Assembly: GCA_018257865.1 (NCBI GenBank)
Contig: JAEUBA010000010.1
Span: 517,868 to 581,867, forward strand
Source of the DNA: Stereocaulon alpinum
Taxonomy: Eukaryota > Ascomycota > Lecanoromycetes > Lecanorales > Stereocaulaceae
DNA: 64,000 nt
Direction of reading: 5' to 3'
Of this stretch, positions 58,501 to 64,000 are shown one piece after another. The notes beneath the pieces were generated by a model. That model was not told where the DNA came from. It searched no databases and saw only the letters and a program-made list of their open reading frames with translations. The translations under genes were made by a program, and so were the position numbers. Every line of letters starts with the position of its first letter. Position 1 is the stretch's first letter.

Positions 58501-60954
58501 CTTCCCGCCTCTACCCCTAGTAGATCTAACGGATATTAAGGGGGCTAATTACCTAAAGCTTATTATAATAGATAGTAAGATTACTATAAAGAAGGTAAGG
58601 AACGCGATTTAGTACTTAGTAGCGGATAAGGCCCTAAGGATTTTAGGGATCCTAAATAGGTTCCTAAGAGCGGTATATATAGAAATAGGGGAGACCTTTT
58701 AAAGGGTATTTTAAGCGTACCTAGATTATAGATACTACCTAAAGAAGTTCTGCGAAGCGAATATAGTAATATTAAAGAAGCTAAAGAAGACTAATTACTC
58801 TAAGTCTAAGGCCTATTAACCTATTATACTACTAGATATACTTAGGAAAGTATTAGAGATAGTAATAGTAAAATAACTTAGCGGAATAGCTAAAGTAAAT
58901 TACCTACTCTTAAAATACTAGATAGGAGGTAGGAAGAGATATTTAGTAGAAATAGCCTTAAAGACTATTATAGACTTAATCTATATAATATAGAACTAAG
59001 GTAAGAATAATATAGCAAGTTTACTATTACTAAATATAGTAGGAGTATTTAATAATATATCCTATAAAAGGCTACTCTATAACTTAAGGATAAAAGGAAT
59101 CCCTAAGGGGATTATCTAGTAAACTATAAGCTTCCTTAAGGATAGAGCGATATTAATAACCTTAGGGGGTAGGACTAGTCTAGTTAAGGCGGTAGAAATA
59201 GGGATCCTATAAAGATTACTAATATTACTAATCCTATTCCTCTTCTTTAATACGCTACTAATTAAAGTATACTTAAAGGTAAAGATCCTAGTATAGGTAG
59301 GAGGATTCGTAGATAACGTATACCTACTAGTATATAGTAAGATAATAGAAATAAACTATAGGTAGCTAGAATAGGCCTATAAGCTCTACTAAACGTAGGC
59401 GAAAATATACGGGGCGACGTTCGCGCCTTAGAAGTATAAACTAGTATATCTATTATATACCCCTAAAAGGTTTAATATAAAGGAGACGGTATAATTTAGT
59501 AATATAGAGGTTAAGTTAGAAGTAAGTATTAGGGTCTTAGGGTTATATATTAATACTAAACTCCGCTAGGGCCTATATATAGCGTAGGTAAAGGTAAAGG
59601 CCGCTACTTAAGCCTAGGCGATTAAGTGCCTAGTAGGATTAACTTAGGGAGCTATATTTAAGAAGTATAGGAAGGTATATAATATAGCGGTAAGGCCTAT
59701 ACTTATATTTACTACTCTAATATAGTATACCCCTACTAGGGGGCGGGGAGCTATAGAAAAGTATATTAAGACGCTTATAATAATATAGAATAACTACCTA
59801 TAGATAGTACTTAGAGTATATAAGGTAATACTAGTCTAAGTCTTAAAAGCGGAAGTAGTTATTATACCTATCTAAACCTATCTAAACGCCTTAGTTATAA
59901 GATACTAGGCACTAAGGGGAGTATACCCCTTAATAATTAAAGGTAACCGCTTAATCCGTAGGAGACTATAGGGAAGGAGAGGAAGGGCGCGCCTAATACG
60001 CCTAACCCTATTACTAGAAAAGGAAGAATAGGCCCTATAGGAGCTTAAGGCGAAGGATTAAGATTAAGCGGTAATAGTAATAAGGAGGAAGGTATATTAG
60101 TATAACCTAAAAACGGATATTAAGGAGTATTAAGACGTAGGCGTCCTAGCTAAAAAGATATAAGGCTAGGTAATAGCGAAGTAGATTAAGCGGTAGGAGG
60201 TATATAAGGATACTATCCCTAAGTACTCTTATATACCTATATAGAATAAACTATTATTTAGAGAAAGGTATAACTACTACCTAAAGCTTAGGAAGGTAGA
60301 AAGCTCGATAGTAGTCTAACTCTAAAGTAGGAAGAATAAGTTTAATTACTTCCTTTATAAGGCGAGGGTACTAAGGGTCCGTAGTACCCGCTATAGTTAT
60401 AGATAGAGGAATTAGGATATAAAGTATATTCTCCTATACTACCTAAAGCTTAGCGATACTTAAAGGGAGCTTATTAAAGAGGTAGAGACTTATAATATTA
60501 AGACTATACTAGTTAAGGTTACTAGTATAAGAGTAGCTATAAGATAGCTAGTTAGGTTAGGATTCCTAATATAGTATTAACTTACTAGGGAATAGCTCTC
60601 CTAGTCTAAACTCCTTATTAGAGTAGAACTAGTAATAAAAACCCTAAAGATAAAGAAGCCTAAGTATAAGTAGAAGCTAAAGGCGGCGGAGCTACTAGAG
60701 TATTATAGGGCTTATTAGGGTAACAGAGATTATTATTACTAGTATTATAGAGCCTAGCGGTAAGGTTAGATAGGCGGAGTAGAATAATAAGTAAGCTAAT
60801 AAGCGAAAGTTTTTAGCTAGAAGGGGTAACTCTAAAAAGGTTTCTTTCGCGTCTAGAGGGCCTTTAACCCCCCTAGATTTCCTAATAATATAAGAGAACA
60901 CCCTTATTAGTATATATAGATACTAGAATAGGCGTATAAATCAATTAATTAATC
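55538..60954 (+). mobile_element. LINE B, full-length copy nested in LINE D
   Basis: 5,417 bp between duplications AAGTACTCCCTTT (55525-55537 and 60955-60967). It has the same layout as LINE A, with an exact 29,005-bp offset checked at several points (for example FVDN at 59306-59317). It carries ORF1, endonuclease and RT relics with many stops. Only about the first 17 bp differ from LINE A outright, so the common 5' end is near ATAGCGACGA. Confidence 0.92.
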
Positions 60955-62040
60955 AAGTACTCCCTTTTATATATTATATACTTAGGCTTACTACTAGCTC
61001 TTTCTATATAATTATTAGTTATATAGCTTTAGGCGTATATCTTATAGTAGGTAGGGTATTTATACGCCTTAATAATATATCTATACCTATAGTAGTTAAA
61101 GTATTACTTAAGGGTAACTTCTCTCTTCTAATAATTATAGAAGAGGAGGCTATTCTTTACTACTATCCCCTTTATAATAAGCTAGTTCGCCGCCTTTAGG
61201 CTTAGGACCTTAATTATTAGTATAGAGAATCTCTTCTCCCTCCTAAGTATATTTAACTTTAATATAAATATAAGCTATTTAGCCTTTATTATCTTTAACT
61301 CTAAGTAGAGCTTCTTATTATCTTTTCTTAAGGTTTTAAAGATCCCCTATTAATCCTTTATATTTATTATTTTTTTTACTCTATAGATTACTATTATTAT
61401 TATCTTTTAAAGGATTCTTACTAACTTATAAAGCCTCCTTACCTACTTATTATCCTTCTCTAACTCCTCCCTAGCCTTTACTAAGGCTATCTAAAGAATA
61501 CTATCCCCCTCTATAATCTTCTTTACTATAATAATCTCCTTAATTACTCCCTCTACTCCCCTAAATATTTATATTAGTTAGGGAAGGGTTATTATAGCTA
61601 TCTATATCTTTTCGCTAGTATTATTAATCCTAACTATTACCTACTTCGCTTTCTTAATATCTTCTACCCTAAGTATAGCTAGGTAGATAGTATTTTAGCC
61701 CCTTTAGGCTATATAAGCTATATCTACCTAGCTATTATTTACCCTTTTAGTTAAGTAATCTTTATATATTAGTTAGCTATAATACTCCTTTATAGTATAT
61801 CTTTTAGCGGTATTCTCTTATATATACTCCGTAATCCTTTCTACTATATTTTAGAAGAAGCTTTATATAGTCTTATTTATATTTACTTATAGTATCCCCT
61901 AAACCTTCTCTATAAACTCTAATAGCGCCTACTCTATAGCCTTTATATACTATATTCTTTCTTTAATTCTTTCCCTACCTTAAGGGCCTTATAGATTTTT
62001 AATAGGTTTCTACTATTATTACTATTACCTTATTATTATA
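60955..62040 (-). mobile_element. LINE D, ORF1 5' segment
   Basis: Minus-strand LINE resumes after the LINE B TSD and runs through the ORF1 zinc-knuckle and coiled-coil region toward the 5' end. It stops at 62040 inside the ORF1 leader because a Helitron end begins at 62041. Collinearity with LINE A is clear up to that base. Confidence 0.88.
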
Positions 62041-64000
62041 CTAGAGAATGCCTGTAAAAATCCAGATTTTTACTATTTTTACTAAGGCTATTAATTAGGC
62101 AATAGTACCTAAGTATATACTATATTCTTTATTAATCAGTTATTCGTATATTTATAACTATCCGGCCTAATAACATATAGATTCGCCTGCTTCGTAACCT
62201 ATAAAAGCGATATATAGAGCTGACTATAACTAAAAACCGGCCGTAACTATAGGTTAATACCTACGAACTTTATAGATTACCCCTAGGACTTATTTATTAT
62301 TATTATAAATACTAGGCGGACTGGATATTACTTACGTATAAAGGGTATAGAGATCCTCTTATTATTTTCCTTAGACTATAATAGCGTCTTAAAGAGTATT
62401 ACCTTCTCGCTATTATATATACCGCCTATAATCTCGCCTTTAAAGATATACTTACTATACTATATAACCTAAAGCTGAGTCCCGTTATAAAGCTGTAGCG
62501 GATCTAGGTTTCTAAGTAATATAACTAAAACACCTAGTTTAATATAGAGCTTATAGGGCGGTAGCGAGGCCTTATAAAATATATTAAAATATTTAGTCGG
62601 AAAGAGGTCCTCGTCTTCTTTAGAAACAGCCTAATTAATACTTTAGTATATAGTAAGCTCGCTAGGTATCTGCGTTATAAGCTTACTATTAATCTTAGTA
62701 ACGTCCTTATTCGCAATAGTAAGAATAGCTCTTTAAGATAGATACTCTCTATCTACTATACCTAGGCGATATAGGTTTAGGTATACCTTATTAATTAACT
62801 TATTAATAGCGTTTTTAGGAACGTAGCTATAAGCCTAAGGTACTACGTCTTCCTTAGTAGTAGAGCTCTTCTAAATACTAGACCCGTTCCTAATCTTAAG
62901 AAGATTAATAGCAAAAGCCCTTATATTAGTACGTATAGAATTAGTAAGATTAGGATTATTAAGTCGTTCGTTAATAGTTAGGTCTAATTATATAGTATCC
63001 TACCAGAACTCAGCTTATTATATATAGGTATTAATAACCTAACTACTAAATCTACTAGTTACTACTAGTAGGGTTTATTAAAAATTACTATAGAAGTAGA
63101 CGACCTTACCCCTAAACTACGCCCCCTTATTACTATAGATATCTTAAAGGCTTCGGCTTACAGCCTCTATATAGGCGACTTATCCTAAAAGATTACCTAA
63201 GCTCGCTTTATAAGCTCTGTAAGGTTCGTCCCTTTCTTAATCCCGTACGAAGAAGTAGCGTCCGAATCTAGTAGTATCTTAAATTAGAAGTAAGTAGTAT
63301 AGCTACCCTAAAGGAGTATTACTATTATACCTAAGGATACTATAGCTAAAGCTACTTTTTATTTAAGGCGTACTTTCTTTATTATAATATTCTTAATAAA
63401 GGTCTTGCTAGTACCCTTAGCGCTATTAAGAAAGAATAGGGTACTAGGGGCTCTATACTTATTATCCGTATTTATATTAATAGCGTCTATAATCCGGTTA
63501 ACGGCGTAGCTTTAATTAGGATTAAGCTTACTCTATAAAAACTTAATATCCTTAAGGCTAATATTATAAGATATCTCTTCGCGTAAGAGCTAATTTAGAA
63601 TATCGCTTATATTATTAAAGTTAATAGTAGGAATTAGTAGATTATATTAAGCTAGATCCTCCGTACGCTTTAGAGTAGAGGTATATTCTAACTAACTATT
63701 AATAAGGTAGAGTATATACTACTTAATATATATAGTCTCTTTACTAGCTAGTATCTAAAGCGTCCGAAATTCCTATTATAAGATACGTATATAATTAGAT
63801 AATATATACTCTTTATATTTATCCTATAATACTAGAGCGTCTATTAGTTAGAGCTTAAGTAATACTATAATAAATAAGCTCTATAGTCTATAACCCCCCT
63901 AAAAGTCCTTACCCTTATCTAAGATCTTATTAGTATACTTATTATTTTTAGTTAGCCTAAGCTCTATATAGGCTTCTTTCTATTCTATTATATAGCTATT
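62041..64000 (-). mobile_element. Helitron (rolling-circle transposon), 3' end and helicase part
   Basis: On the minus strand the element ends with a hairpin (GTAAAAATC / GATTTTTAC, 62054-62062 and 62065-62073), then AGGCATTCTCTAG, and terminates in CTAG followed by host T. That is the Helitron pattern of a short stem-loop about 10 nt before CTRR, with insertion between A and T. Upstream, the minus strand carries a RIP-damaged PIF1-like helicase; its Walker A reads FFLNSAKGTSKTF at about 63400-63440. The Rep end and the 5' TC terminus are beyond the window. Stops throughout show this copy is dead. Confidence 0.82.
62054..62073 (-). repeat. Helitron 3'-terminal hairpin
   Basis: A 20-bp perfect palindromic stem (9-bp arms around a 2-nt centre; in practice probably 7 bp with a 6-nt loop) lies 13 bp from the CTAG terminus. 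Confidence 0.8.

Larger units (their letters stand above)
21190..64000. other. RIP-mutated transposon compartment
   Basis: Essentially the whole right two-thirds of the window has almost no CpA or TpG, abundant TpA, retained CpG and no long open frame on any strand. This is the footprint of repeat-induced point mutation, which converts CpA to TpA in duplicated DNA during the sexual cycle of Pezizomycotina. All coding remnants carry many TAG and TAA codons where CAG, CAA or TGG would be expected, and Cys (TGY) codons read as Tyr (TAY). Individual elements are listed separately. Confidence 0.93.

Noticed and set aside
60695..60901. 68-codon hydrophobic minus frame
   Set aside because: It is antisense to the LINE B 3' region; the same stretch recurs in other LINE copies with disruptions.

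Overview
The window comes from a filamentous ascomycete (Pezizomycotina). The genes have short 45-60 bp GT-AG introns and Pezizomycotina-type products (White Collar 2, a fungal Artemis-like nuclease, a single-chain fungal urease). The transposons carry the CpA-to-TpA footprint of repeat-induced point mutation (RIP). The species cannot be named from sequence alone. The window has two compartments: a balanced, gene-dense part (1 to about 19.6 kb) and an AT-rich part of about 43 kb made of nested dead transposons (about 21.2 kb to the end), with a broken HET-domain gene at the junction.

Gene part, left to right: RAD50 (minus, C-terminus off the window); wc-2 (plus), head to head with RAD50; an FRG1-like gene (minus), divergent from a 2-oxoglutarate/Fe(II) oxygenase-like gene (plus); an acidic conserved fungal protein of unknown function (minus); a nine-exon Artemis/SNM1-type metallo-beta-lactamase nuclease (plus); an eight-exon urease (minus); a three-exon HMG-box protein (minus). 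These are mostly housekeeping or regulatory genes (double-strand break repair, light sensing, RNA biology, nitrogen use, chromatin) and do not look like a gene cluster. I worked out exon structures by hand; all coding lengths are whole codons. The most unusual gene detail is in RAD50: its start codon appears to be assembled from AT, a 2-nt micro-exon GT, and CG, between introns with good splice signals.

Transposon part: insertions can be ordered because target-site duplications (TSDs) and LTR ends survive. Left stack: a minus-strand LINE (copy E) is interrupted by a LINE-tailed non-autonomous element (X2) and by copia1; copia1 is interrupted by a chromodomain-type gypsy (gypsy1); gypsy1 is interrupted by full-length LINE A. 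Right stack: copia3 is interrupted by a 5'-truncated LINE C and by copia2; copia2 holds gypsy2; gypsy2 holds LINE D; LINE D holds full-length LINE B and a Helitron whose 3' hairpin and CTAG terminus are visible. The right-hand ends of this stack lie beyond the window. No element keeps an open reading frame. CpA and TpG are almost absent over tens of kilobases while CpG survives, and LINE A and B differ at CG-versus-TA dinucleotides, as expected if RIP has gone to completion. A degenerate 9-bp minisatellite (about 45.4-46.0 kb) stands out because it keeps TG and CA.
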